Below, one piece after another: positions 24,669-31,939 of a stretch of DNA of 43,428 nucleotides. The stretch covers positions 1 to 43,428 of the forward strand of contig JAETPK010000024.1 of NCBI GenBank assembly GCA_021771265.1. Direction: 5' to 3'. Position 1 is the stretch's first letter; every line of letters begins with the position of its first letter. The notes beneath the pieces were generated by a model. That model did no database searches. It worked only from the letters and a program-made list of their open reading frames with translations, and was not told the DNA's origin. Made by a program: the position numbers and the translations under genes. Source of the stretch: Oscillospiraceae bacterium. Its GTDB lineage: Bacteria; Bacillota; Clostridia; Oscillospirales; Oscillospiraceae.

Positions 24669-25187
24669 TTACTGCGCCTTGGAAGAAAAATTCGCCTCCA
24701 AGGTTTTTTTCGCTTCTTTTCCGGCTGGATTGGAAAGGAAGCTGTGCGTGGAAATTTCCATTGCCGCGATATGATACTCCATCCAGCCATGGAGTGCCAG
24801 CCGAAAATTTTTCCGGAAGCGGGTCTTTTGCAGCAGCTTTTTCGCCTCCGGGGTGATGGTGTCCGCCAGGATCACCAACGTCACAAACGAGGACATGTGC
24901 TCCCTATGGGGCTTGATCCGGCTCATGCCTGCCCGCATGGAAAGCTCGATCTGCTTTTGCAGCGTCTCCTCGTCCAGAGCGTCCGCCAGGTAAAAATACG
25001 TATAATCGTAATTTTCCACGGCGTTGAGCACGTGGCGGCGGCTGATGAGGTAGTTTTCATCTCTCAGATAATAGGTGGCCGAGGCGGGAAAGCTGCCGCC
25101 CTCCACGGTCACATCCCACTGGATGTCATAATGGTAGGAATACGCGTCCAGCAACTTGCCCAGCCGCTCTTGCTTCGTCATTTCCAT
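24669..25187 (-). CDS. Conserved hypothetical protein upstream of cstA
   Basis: A 172-residue soluble protein with no signal peptide or membrane segment. The start at 25187 (MEMTKQERL) has GGAGGACC just ahead; a longer frame to 25478 would include the promoter region. Visible features are YHYDIQWDVTVEGGSFPASATYYLRDENYLISRRHVLNAVENYDYTYFYLADALDE, then HREHMSSFVTLVILADTITPEAKKLL. It looks like a clostridial family of unknown function (possibly DUF8052, from memory only). Its position directly before cstA, with a shared promoter and a 21-base gap, suggests a role linked to that transporter or the starvation response. Confidence 0.8.
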   Translation of the reverse strand: MEMTKQERLGKLLDAYSYHYDIQWDVTVEGGSFPASATYYLRDENYLISRRHVLNAVENYDYTYFYLADALDEETLQKQIELSMRAGMSRIKPHREHMSSFVTLVILADTITPEAKKLLQKTRFRKNFRLALHGWMEYHIAAMEISTHSFLSNPAGKEAKKTLEANFSSKAQ

Positions 25188-25281
25188 AGGAAGGTCCTCC
25201 CGCTTTCTTTCCAGTGGCTTGAAGTCCCATACTGCCGGCAGGACCCAGTACAGACGAATCCCCTCCTGCAAATGCGTAGTT

Positions 25282-25310
25282 ATTATACACCGCCGTGAAG
25301 AATTTGTTAA
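25282..25310 (-). promoter_or_regulatory. Promoter of the hypothetical-cstA operon
   Basis: On the minus strand TTAACA (25305-25310) and a perfect TATAAT (25282-25287) with a 17-base spacer, about 95 bases before the start codon. The remaining 25311-25480 is AT-rich with no gene seen. Confidence 0.7.
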
Positions 25311-25474
25311 GAGGGTGCGGCAAATTTTGTGAATAATTCGTGAACGGCCCTTCTTCAGTTGTTTATTTCGTCGAATTTTTCTTCCAGTTTTTTCAAATTT
25401 TTTTGCTGAATCTACCATATTATGTCTTGCTGTTTGTGCATATTGCTTAATCTCTCCATGTTGTGTCCGGCTTC

Positions 25475-25513
25475 GCAAAACAGGCCGTCAGGAAATATTT
25501 TCCCGCCGGCCTG
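25475..25513 (-). terminator. Probable terminator after the GntR gene
   Basis: On the minus strand CAGGCCG (25507-25513) pairs with CGGCCTG (25481-25487), with an inner GGGAAAATATTTCC stem, followed by TTTTGC, about 20 bases past the gene's stop. Confidence 0.55.
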
Positions 25514-25533
25514 TCAAAAACTCAAAAAAGCTG

Positions 25534-26217
25534 TCACGCCTGCAAAGTGTTGATCAAATGGCGGATATGGATGCTCATGGCGTGCCGTGCGCCGGCCTCA
25601 TCCCGTTGCAGCAGAAATTCCAAAATGATCCGGTTGTCCTCCAGGGCCGTCTCCAGCATCTGCTGGCGGTTCCCGGTGATCTGCATGATCTCATTGACGG
25701 CGCTGTTGATGATGGGATATAGGTGGCGCATATATTCATTGTGGGACGCCTTGATGATGGCCCAGTGAAACTCCTGGTCCGCCAGGGGCCAGTCACCGTC
25801 TTCCGAGGCAATGCGCTCCATCCGCTTCGCCTTTTTTTGGATCATGTCCAGCTCCTCATCACTGGCCCGCTGGCAGGCCAAGGCCACGGTGGCGGGCTCA
25901 AAAATAAGGCGCATTTCAAACAGGTCCTTGGCCCGCACCCGGGAGCGCAGGCCCGCCAGGGCCGTCAGGTCCAGGCCGCCCGCCGGCAGCTCCTCCGCCA
26001 CAAAGGTCCCCCGGCCCCGCCGGATCTCCAGGACCCCCTGGGCCACCAGAAAGGAAATGGACTCCCGCAGTGTGGTACGGCTGACCTGCAATTCCTCGCT
26101 GAGCTCATTTTCATTGGGCAGCTTGCTGCCGGGGGCATAGCGCCCCTCGTCCACGATCATCTCATACAGACGGTCGGCGGTCCGCTCTGACAGCTTCACT
26201 TTTTTTGTCTCTCCCAT
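25534..26217 (-). CDS. GntR-family regulator, FadR/FCD type
   Basis: 227 residues. Residues about 8-75 form the GntR winged helix: ADRLYEMIVDEGRYAPGSKLPNENELSEELQVSRTTLRESISFLVAQGVLEIRRGRGTFV matches the family closely. The rest is the all-helical FCD ligand domain, with metal-ligand candidates in DQEFHWAIIKASHNEYM (D and H) and later histidines near SIHIRHL. FCD regulators usually sense carboxylic acids. The gene is divergent from the 2-oxoacid oxidoreductase operon, and a TTGTCAGACAA palindrome lies in the space between, so it probably controls that operon and itself. AAGGAGGG precedes the start. Confidence 0.94.
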   Translation of the reverse strand: MGETKKVKLSERTADRLYEMIVDEGRYAPGSKLPNENELSEELQVSRTTLRESISFLVAQGVLEIRRGRGTFVAEELPAGGLDLTALAGLRSRVRAKDLFEMRLIFEPATVALACQRASDEELDMIQKKAKRMERIASEDGDWPLADQEFHWAIIKASHNEYMRHLYPIINSAVNEIMQITGNRQQMLETALEDNRIILEFLLQRDEAGARHAMSIHIRHLINTLQA

Positions 26218-26284
26218 ACAGCGCCCTCCTTGTCAGGCGAATACCGGACTTGTGACTTCCGGTCCGCATTTTTCATCTTGAAAT

Positions 26285-26313
26285 ATTATAATCTTTTTTG
26301 TCAGACAACGCAA
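26285..26313 (-). promoter_or_regulatory. Promoter of the GntR gene
   Basis: On the minus strand TTGCGT (26308-26313) and a perfect TATAAT (26285-26290) with a 17-base spacer that contains the palindrome 26298-26308. Confidence 0.55.
26298..26308. promoter_or_regulatory. Probable GntR/FCD operator
   Basis: TTGTCAGACAA is a perfect 11-base palindrome fitting the TNGTNNNACNA operator pattern of FadR/FCD regulators. It sits between the -35 and -10 of the regulator's own promoter and 13 bases before the -35 of the divergent operon, placing it to repress itself and influence the operon. Confidence 0.6.
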
Positions 26314-26321
26314 GAACCCTC

Positions 26322-26350
26322 TTGACATCATATTTTTGCGGTAGTACAAT
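26322..26350 (+). promoter_or_regulatory. Promoter of the ATPase-oxidoreductase operon
   Basis: Perfect TTGACA (26322-26327) and TACAAT (26345-26350) with a 17-base spacer. TGACATCATA occurs twice as a direct repeat (26323-26332 and 26350-26359), once over the -35 and once just after the -10. Confidence 0.8.
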
Positions 26351-26410
26351 GACATCATACAACAAGTCCGAAAATAATACAACTAATTTTGATTTGCGAG
26401 GTGAACCATC

Positions 26411-27091
26411 TTGAGGGCAGATGCGATCTGCACCCACCGCGTTTCCATCATCACCGGCCATTACGGCACCGGCAAAACGGAGTTCGCCGTGAATCTGGCG
26501 TTGCAGCTGGCGGCTTTGGACCATCAGGTCATGGTGGCGGACCTGGATATTGTGAATCCCTATTTCCGCTCCAGGGAGCGGAAAGCCCTGTTCCAGGAGG
26601 CGGGCATCCGCCTGATCTCTTCCTCCCAGGCCTGCTCCGACGCCGATGTGCCCGCCCTGCCGGCGGAGCTTTTGACCATTCTGGAAAACCGGGATATCAC
26701 CGGTGTGCTGGATATCGGCGGTGATCCGGTGGGAGCCCGGGTGCTGGCCCGGTTCAAGGACAAGATCATCACGGAGGATTATCAGCTTATCTATGTGCTC
26801 AACGCCAACCGCCCGGAGGTCCGTGCTCCGGAGGCTGCCATCACCTATCTGCGGGGCATTGAAGCCATCACCGAACTCACCTGCACAGGCATTGTCAACA
26901 ACACCCACCTGTGCGGCGAGACCACGCCGGCGGAGATCCGCAAGGGCGCCCGGCTGGCGGAGGCCGTCTCCCGGGAGACCGGCATCCCCGTTCTCTGCCA
27001 TGCGGCGGAGGAGCGCTTTATCCCGGAGTTGTCCGATCTCTCGGAACCTGTTTTTCCGATCACCATACAAATGAAAAAGCCGTGGGAATGA
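26411..27091 (+). CDS. P-loop ATPase of the CobQ/MinD/ParA type heading the oxidoreductase operon
   Basis: 226 residues. Walker A is ITGHYGTGKTEFAVNLA (near 13-29), followed by VMVADLDIVNPYFRSRE (about 40-56) with the conserved aspartate of the MinD/Mrp class, and GVLDIGGDPVGARVL (near 98-112) as Walker B-like. The start is TTG at 26411, with GAGGTG a few bases ahead and no in-frame ATG. The fold suits an ATP-driven maturation or metal-cluster handling role, but I know of no proven function. It is the first gene of the operon, 34 bases before the ferredoxin subunit. Partnership with the iron-sulfur oxidoreductase is inferred from position. Confidence 0.82.
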   Translation: MRADAICTHRVSIITGHYGTGKTEFAVNLALQLAALDHQVMVADLDIVNPYFRSRERKALFQEAGIRLISSSQACSDADVPALPAELLTILENRDITGVLDIGGDPVGARVLARFKDKIITEDYQLIYVLNANRPEVRAPEAAITYLRGIEAITELTCTGIVNNTHLCGETTPAEIRKGARLAEAVSRETGIPVLCHAAEERFIPELSDLSEPVFPITIQMKKPWE

Positions 27092-27125
27092 ACCACGAAC
27101 CTGGAAAGAAGGAGGAGTATCCAAC

Positions 27126-27338
27126 ATGACCGCAAAAGTGACGTTCAACTCCGACCGCTGCAAAGGCTGTGAACTGTGCGTTTCCGTTTGCCCCAAGCAC
27201 ATCATCGCCATTGACAGCACGGCCATCAACCGCAAGGGCTATCATCCCGCCGCCGTGACAGACATCAGCCAGTGCATTGCCTGTGCCAGCTGCGCGAAAA
27301 TTTGCCCGGATTCCATCATCACCGTGGAAAAATTCTGA
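27126..27338 (+). CDS. 2-oxoacid:ferredoxin oxidoreductase, 4Fe-4S (delta) subunit
   Basis: 70 residues with two 4Fe-4S motifs: CKGCELCVSVCPK (near 12-24) and CIACASCAKICPD (near 50-62). This is a two-cluster ferredoxin subunit of the KorD/VorD type that carries electrons from the catalytic subunits to free ferredoxin. GGAGGA precedes the start, and the alpha subunit follows after 18 bases. Confidence 0.93.
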   Translation: MTAKVTFNSDRCKGCELCVSVCPKHIIAIDSTAINRKGYHPAAVTDISQCIACASCAKICPDSIITVEKF

Positions 27339-27356
27339 AAAAGGAGGTCATCAACC

Positions 27357-28427
27357 GTGGAAAAAGAACTTTGGAAAGGTAATGAAGCCATCGCGGAGGC
27401 CGCTATCCGCGCCGGCTGCGACTGCTTCTTCGGCTATCCCATCACCCCGCAGAGCGAGGTGCCCGAGTATTTGTCCCTGCATATGCCCCAGCACGGCAAG
27501 GTCTTTGTCCAGGCCGAATCCGAGCTGGCCGCCATCAACATGGTCTATGGTGCCGCCGGCTCCGGTATGCGTGCCATGACCTCCTCCTCCTCTCCCGGCA
27601 TCAGCCTGAAGCAGGAGGGCATCACCTACATCGCTGCCGCCGAGCTGCCCTGCGTCATCGTCAACTGCATGCGCGGCGGTCCCGGCCTCGGCACCATTCA
27701 GCCCGGCCAGGGCGATTATTTCCAGGCCACCCGCGGCGGCGGCAACGGCGACTACCGCACCGTCGTTCTGGCGCCCTCCAACATCCAGGAGGCCGTGGAC
27801 TTCGTGCAGGAGGCCTTTGATATCGCCGACTGCTACCGCAACCCCACCATGGTGGTCTGCGACGGCCTCATCGGCCAGATGATGGAGCCCATCGAGTGGC
27901 GTGAGATCCCCAAGCGGGACCTGCCCCCCAAGGACTGGGCCACCACCGGCAAGCACGGCCGTGACCACACCAACATCATCAACTCCCTGTACATGGACCC
28001 CGAGGAGTGCGACGATCACAACGCTGACCTGGAAGCCAAGTACAAGCTGATAGCGGAAAAGGAAGTCCGCTGGGATACAAAGGACTGTGAGGACGCCGAG
28101 CTGGTCATTACCGCCTACGGCACTCCCGCCCGTATCGCTCTCAGCGCGCTGGAGGCTCTGCGGGCCGAGGGCATTAAGGCCGGCCTGTTCCGTCCCATCA
28201 CCCTGTGGCCTTATCCTGAAAAGGCGCTGCACGACCTGGCTGGCCAGGACCACGTCAAGGCGATCCTAGATGTGGAAATGAGCGCCGGCGGTCAGATGAT
28301 CGACGATGTCCGGCTGGCTGTGGAAGGCCAGAAGCCCATCTCCTACCTGGGCCACGCCGGCGGCGTGATGCCCACCATTGAGGAAATCGTGGAATCGGCC
28401 AAAAAGGCCCTGAAGGAGGCTAAGTAA
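27357..28427 (+). CDS. vorB: 2-oxoacid:ferredoxin oxidoreductase alpha subunit (VorB-like, 2-oxoisovalerate type)
   Basis: 356 residues. With the beta and gamma subunits it oxidatively decarboxylates branched-chain 2-oxoacids to acyl-CoA, reducing ferredoxin. The pyrimidine-binding domain opens with GNEAIAEAAIRAGCDCFFGYPITPQSEVPEYL, and the segments SSPGISLKQEGITYIAAAELPCVIVNCMRGGPGLGTIQPGQGDY are typical of the VorB group. The C-terminal transketolase-like domain starts near 240. The start is GTG at 27357 with AAGGAGG ahead. Assignment to 2-oxoisovalerate over 2-oxoglutarate rests on overall resemblance and on ilvE next door. Confidence 0.88.
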   Translation: MEKELWKGNEAIAEAAIRAGCDCFFGYPITPQSEVPEYLSLHMPQHGKVFVQAESELAAINMVYGAAGSGMRAMTSSSSPGISLKQEGITYIAAAELPCVIVNCMRGGPGLGTIQPGQGDYFQATRGGGNGDYRTVVLAPSNIQEAVDFVQEAFDIADCYRNPTMVVCDGLIGQMMEPIEWREIPKRDLPPKDWATTGKHGRDHTNIINSLYMDPEECDDHNADLEAKYKLIAEKEVRWDTKDCEDAELVITAYGTPARIALSALEALRAEGIKAGLFRPITLWPYPEKALHDLAGQDHVKAILDVEMSAGGQMIDDVRLAVEGQKPISYLGHAGGVMPTIEEIVESAKKALKEAK

Positions 28428-28428
28428 T

Positions 28429-29178
28429 ATGGCAATCGTATATCAGAAGTCCAAGGGCCTGACGGATGCCGAACTCCATTACTGCCCTGGCTGCAACCAC
28501 GGCATCGTACATAAGCTGATCGCCGAGGTCCTGGAGGAAATGGGCCTGCTGGATGAGGCCATCGGCGTTTGCCCCGTGGGCTGCTCCGTCTTTGCCTATA
28601 AGTATTTCAACTGCGATATGCAGGAGGCCGCCCATGGCCGCGCTCCCGCTGTGGCCACCGGCATCAAGCGCACCCACCCCACCCAGCCTGTGTTCACCTA
28701 TCAGGGCGACGGCGACCTGGCGTCCATCGGCGCCGCCGAGATCGTTCACGCCGCCATGCGCGGTGAGAAGTTCACCACCATTTTCATCAACAACGCCATT
28801 TACGGCATGACCGGCGGCCAGATGGCCCCCACCACCCTGATCGGCCAGAAGGCCACCACCTGCCAGCTGGGCCGCACCAAGGAGCAGGCCGGTATGCCCA
28901 TGCGGGTATCGGAGCTGCTGTCCACGCTGGACGGCTGCGTCTACGCCGAGCGCGTCTGTGTCACCGATATTCCCCATCTGAACAAGGCGAAAAAGGCCAT
29001 TCGCAAGGCCTTTGAAAAGCAGATGGCCGGCGAGGGCTTCACCTTTGTGGAAGTCCTGTCCACCTGCCCCACCAACTGGGGCATGTCTCCTCTGAAAGCC
29101 AAGCAGTGGCTGATGGACAACATGGTTCCCTATTATCCCCTGGGCGTCATCAAGGAAACCAGCGCGGAGGTGAAGTAA
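28429..29178 (+). CDS. 2-oxoacid:ferredoxin oxidoreductase beta (TPP-binding) subunit
   Basis: 249 residues carrying the thiamine diphosphate site: YQGDGDLASIGAAEIVHAAMRGEKFTTIFINNAIYGMTGGQ (about 97-137) shows the GDG...NN motif. HYCPGCNHGIVHKLI near the N-terminus is the conserved start of KorB/VorA proteins. It forms the catalytic core with the alpha subunit. The start lies one base after the alpha subunit's stop, so the two are probably translationally coupled. Confidence 0.93.
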   Translation: MAIVYQKSKGLTDAELHYCPGCNHGIVHKLIAEVLEEMGLLDEAIGVCPVGCSVFAYKYFNCDMQEAAHGRAPAVATGIKRTHPTQPVFTYQGDGDLASIGAAEIVHAAMRGEKFTTIFINNAIYGMTGGQMAPTTLIGQKATTCQLGRTKEQAGMPMRVSELLSTLDGCVYAERVCVTDIPHLNKAKKAIRKAFEKQMAGEGFTFVEVLSTCPTNWGMSPLKAKQWLMDNMVPYYPLGVIKETSAEVK

Positions 29179-29179
29179 G

Positions 29180-29716
29180 ATGAAAAAAGAGATCATCATT
29201 TCCGGTTTCGGCGGCCAGGGCGGCCTGGCCATCGGCAAAAACCTGGCAGAGGCCGGCATGGCCGAGGGCCTGAACGTCACCTGGGCTCCTTCTTACGGTC
29301 CTGAGATGCGTGGTGGCACCGCCAACTGCTCCGTGGTCCTGTCTGACAAGCCGGTGGGTTCCCCCGTGTTCGCCCACCCCACAGAGCTCATCGCCCTGAA
29401 CGAGCCCTCTTTGGTGAAGTTTGAGGAGGGCGTTCTCCCCGGCGGCACCGTGTTCGTCAACTGCGACGTGGTCACCGACAAGGTCCATCGGACGGACCTG
29501 ACCGCTTACTACATCCCCTGCTCCAAAATCGCCGACGAGGTCGGCAATGCCAAGGTCAGCAACATGGTCATGCTGGGCGCCTATGTGGCCGCTACCAAGG
29601 TCCTCAAGCCCGAGACCATCGAGAAAATGATCCAGGAGATGTTCGCCGGCGCCAAGGCCAAGTTCATCCCCCTGAACATTGAGGCCTTCCACCGGGGCAT
29701 GGCCTGCGTCCAGTAA
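29180..29716 (+). CDS. 2-oxoacid:ferredoxin oxidoreductase gamma subunit
   Basis: 178 residues of the pyruvate/ketoisovalerate oxidoreductase gamma fold. SGFGGQGGLAIGKNLAEAG at residues 7-25 and WAPSYGPEMRGGTANCSVVLS near 37-57 are the family hallmarks. The gene starts one base after the beta subunit and completes a four-subunit enzyme in the order delta-alpha-beta-gamma. A strong terminator follows. Confidence 0.93.
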   Translation: MKKEIIISGFGGQGGLAIGKNLAEAGMAEGLNVTWAPSYGPEMRGGTANCSVVLSDKPVGSPVFAHPTELIALNEPSLVKFEEGVLPGGTVFVNCDVVTDKVHRTDLTAYYIPCSKIADEVGNAKVSNMVMLGAYVAATKVLKPETIEKMIQEMFAGAKAKFIPLNIEAFHRGMACVQ

Positions 29717-29748
29717 AGCCATTTTCTTCCCCTATCCTTACCAAAGCA

Positions 29749-29796
29749 CGCTGGCCCGGCGAAAAAACGCCGGGCCAGCGATGCATCTCTTTCTTT
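29749..29796 (+). terminator. Terminator of the oxidoreductase operon
   Basis: Perfect 13-bp stem CGCTGGCCCGGCG (29749-29761) / CGCCGGGCCAGCG (29768-29780) around A6, followed by a pyrimidine-rich tail with TCTTTCTTTTTT. Confidence 0.8.
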
Positions 29797-29837
29797 TTTC
29801 AGTCTTTCTGTGCATTTTGACCATTGACTTTCGCCTT

Positions 29838-29867
29838 TTGACAGCGTATAAAGTAAATAGTTATAAT
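29838..29867 (+). promoter_or_regulatory. Promoter of the ilvE T-box transcript
   Basis: Perfect TTGACA (29838-29843) and perfect TATAAT (29862-29867) with an 18-base spacer. Confidence 0.8.
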
Positions 29868-29873
29868 CAGTTA

Positions 29874-30137
29874 TAGCATATGTGATGAACGGGACAGGTC
29901 CTGGGTACACGCTCTTTCAGAGAGCTGCCGGTCGGTGCGAGGCAGCAGGAGCCGCCGCAGGGTGTCACCCGGGAGCAGTCCGCAGAACGGGATTTTCCCT
30001 TGTATACGGACCGGGAGCCCTCCGGTATCCGGGCAATTGAGCGGCCGCCATTTCCGGCGGCAATGAGAGTGGTACCACGGAAGTGTGACTTTCGCCTCTC
30101 CTGTACGACAGGCAGGATTGCGCGAAAGTCTTTTTTT
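29874..30137 (+). ncRNA. T-box riboswitch controlling ilvE, probably reading a valine codon
   Basis: A T-box leader. The distal Stem I element CAGAGAGCTGCC-GGTCGGTGCGA-GGCAGC is at 29918-29946, T-box core TGGTACCACGG at 30070-30080, and a terminator pairs GACTTTCGC (30087-30095) with GCGAAAGTC (30122-30130) followed by seven T. Stem I is unusual: CCTGGGTACAC (29900-29910) can pair almost fully with GTGTCACCCGGG (29963-29973 area), and no clear AGTA/GAA pair is seen. The only branched-chain codons on the 3' side of Stem I are valine (GTG, GTC around 29963-29966), so tRNA-Val is the best guess. The TGGT bulge fits A73, as in tRNA-Val. Confidence 0.85.
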
Positions 30138-30173
30138 ATAGCTTCAAACCAAAAGTAAGGGAGAGTTTTTGAA

Positions 30174-31250
30174 ATGTTGGATATCAAGATCACGAAAGCC
30201 GCGACCCTCAAGGCCAAGCCCGCCGACGAGAGCAAGCTGGGCTTCGGCAAGATTTTCACCGATCATATGTTCCTGATGGAATATACCCGCGGCCAGGGCT
30301 GGCACGACGCGCGCATCGTCCCCTACGCCCCCTTTGTTCTGGACCCTGCCTGCGTGGTGTTCCACTATGCCCAGGAGATTTTTGAGGGCATGAAGGCCTA
30401 CCGCGCCGTGGACGGCACCATCCAGCTGTTCCGCCCCGACTGCAACGCCAAGCGCATGCAGGATTCCTGTGACCGGCTGTGCATTCCCACCATTCCCGTG
30501 GAGGATTACATCCAGGCCGTGAAGGCCCTGGTGGAAGTGGAGAAGGACTGGGTCCCCCACACCGAAGGTGCCTCTTTGTACATCCGTCCCTTCATCTTCG
30601 CCACGGATGTGGGCCTGGGCGTTCACGCCAGCCCCACCTATACCTTCTGCATCATCGTCTCTCCCTCCGGCGCCTACTATGCCGAGGGCATCAACCCCGT
30701 CCGCATCTACGTGGAGGACGAATATGTCCGTGCCGCTCCCGGCCTGACCGGCTTCACCAAGTGCGGCGGCAACTACGCCGCCTCCATCAAGGCCGGCGAG
30801 GTTGCTGAAGAAAAGGGCTTTGCCCAGGTCCTGTGGCTGGACGGCGTGGAGAAGAAGTACGTGGAAGAAGTCGGCAGCATGAACATCATGTTCAAGATCA
30901 GCGGCAAGATCTACACTGCTCCCTGCGAGGGCACCGTTCTGCCCGGCGTCACCCGCCGCAGCTGCATCGAGCTGCTGCGCGACTGGGGCTATGAGGTCGA
31001 GGAGAAGCATGTGGCCATCGCCGACATCATGCAGGCCGGTCATGACGGAACGCTGGAAGAGGTCTTCGGCACCGGCACCGCCGCCGTTGTCTCTCCCGTC
31101 AAGGAGCTAGACTGGAAGGGCGACAAGGTCTTCATCTGCGACGGCAAGATCGGTCCCCTGACTCAGAAGCTGTACGATACCATGACCGGCATGCAGTGGG
31201 GCAAGATCCCCGATGACAAAGGCTGGATCGTTCCCGTCTGCAAGGGCTGA
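30174..31250 (+). CDS. ilvE: Branched-chain amino acid aminotransferase
   Basis: Interconverts valine, leucine and isoleucine with their 2-oxoacids using PLP. 358 residues, the class IV aminotransferase of BCAT type II. FHYAQEIFEGMKAYRAVDGTIQLFRPDCNAKRMQDSCDRL (about 62-101) is characteristic, GGNYAASIKA (about 200) carries the PLP lysine, and EVGSMNIMFK and GTVLPGVTRRS hold the substrate and cofactor loops. GGGAGAG precedes the start. Expression is controlled by the T-box just upstream. Its 2-oxoacid product is the substrate of the preceding oxidoreductase operon. Confidence 0.95.
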   Translation: MLDIKITKAATLKAKPADESKLGFGKIFTDHMFLMEYTRGQGWHDARIVPYAPFVLDPACVVFHYAQEIFEGMKAYRAVDGTIQLFRPDCNAKRMQDSCDRLCIPTIPVEDYIQAVKALVEVEKDWVPHTEGASLYIRPFIFATDVGLGVHASPTYTFCIIVSPSGAYYAEGINPVRIYVEDEYVRAAPGLTGFTKCGGNYAASIKAGEVAEEKGFAQVLWLDGVEKKYVEEVGSMNIMFKISGKIYTAPCEGTVLPGVTRRSCIELLRDWGYEVEEKHVAIADIMQAGHDGTLEEVFGTGTAAVVSPVKELDWKGDKVFICDGKIGPLTQKLYDTMTGMQWGKIPDDKGWIVPVCKG

Positions 31251-31274
31251 GTTTCCTGGTCATACATTTATACT

Positions 31275-31304
31275 AAAAAGGAGGAGCATTCGCTCCTCCT
31301 TTTT
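31275..31304 (+). terminator. Terminator after ilvE
   Basis: Perfect 13-bp stem AAAAAGGAGGAGC (31275-31287) / GCTCCTCCTTTTT (31292-31304) around ATTC. It ends six bases before the convergent GNAT gene's stop and is symmetrical enough to serve both. Confidence 0.88.
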
Positions 31305-31310
31305 ATCCTG

Positions 31311-31883
31311 TTACGTGCTTGCCTCCTCCAGGACCCGCATCGCCTGCTCCCGCAGCACCTCCCGCAAAGGCCGCGGCGGCGCCGGAAGCTCGTCATACGT
31401 CCCGATGGCCTTTTCAAACCAGGCCACGTCCCGCCAGGCGCCGTCCTTGTACCCGGTGCTTTTTTGAACGCCCATCAGGTGAAAGCCCATGGACCGGTGC
31501 AGTCCCTCGCTGGCCGGGTTGGGCATGGTGACCAGGGCATAGACCGTGCGGATGCCCTGGAGCCGCAGCAGCTCCATCAAGGCGCTATACAGCCGGCGGC
31601 CCACGCCCTTTCCCCGGACCTGCCGGTCCAGATATACGGACAGCTCCGCATTCCACTGGTAGGCCGCCCGCTCCGCCTGGCGATGGGCGTAAGCATAACC
31701 GATGATGCGCCCGTTCTCCCGGCAGACCAGGTACGGATAGCCGGCGGAAATGCTCCGAATGCGCTCGGCGAACGCCTCTTCTGTGGGCAGCTGGCATTCA
31801 AAGGTGATAGGTGTCTCAATGTACTGGCGGTAAATAGCCAGCAGCTCTCCCGCGTCCTGTAAGGCCGCGAATCCGATCTCCAT
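31311..31883 (-). CDS. GNAT-family N-acetyltransferase
   Basis: 190 residues. MEIGFAALQDAGELLAIYRQYIETPITFE opens like the phosphinothricin/MnaT-type subgroup of GNAT enzymes. The acetyl-CoA loop is VRGKGVGRRLYSALMELL (near 93-110, Q/RxxGxG/A pattern as RGKGVG), and MPNPASEGLHRSMGFHLMGVQKSTGYKDGAWRDVAWFEKAI is the typical C-terminal part. It transfers acetyl from acetyl-CoA to an amine that the sequence does not reveal. The start at 31883 is chosen for family fit; the ribosome site (GGGGGA) is modest. A ~25-residue tail follows the usual domain end. Confidence 0.88.
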   Translation of the reverse strand: MEIGFAALQDAGELLAIYRQYIETPITFECQLPTEEAFAERIRSISAGYPYLVCRENGRIIGYAYAHRQAERAAYQWNAELSVYLDRQVRGKGVGRRLYSALMELLRLQGIRTVYALVTMPNPASEGLHRSMGFHLMGVQKSTGYKDGAWRDVAWFEKAIGTYDELPAPPRPLREVLREQAMRVLEEAST

Positions 31884-31939
31884 ATCGATCCCCCAGATCA
31901 AAAGCAGCAGGGACGCACAGCCTTGTACGCCCCTGAAGC

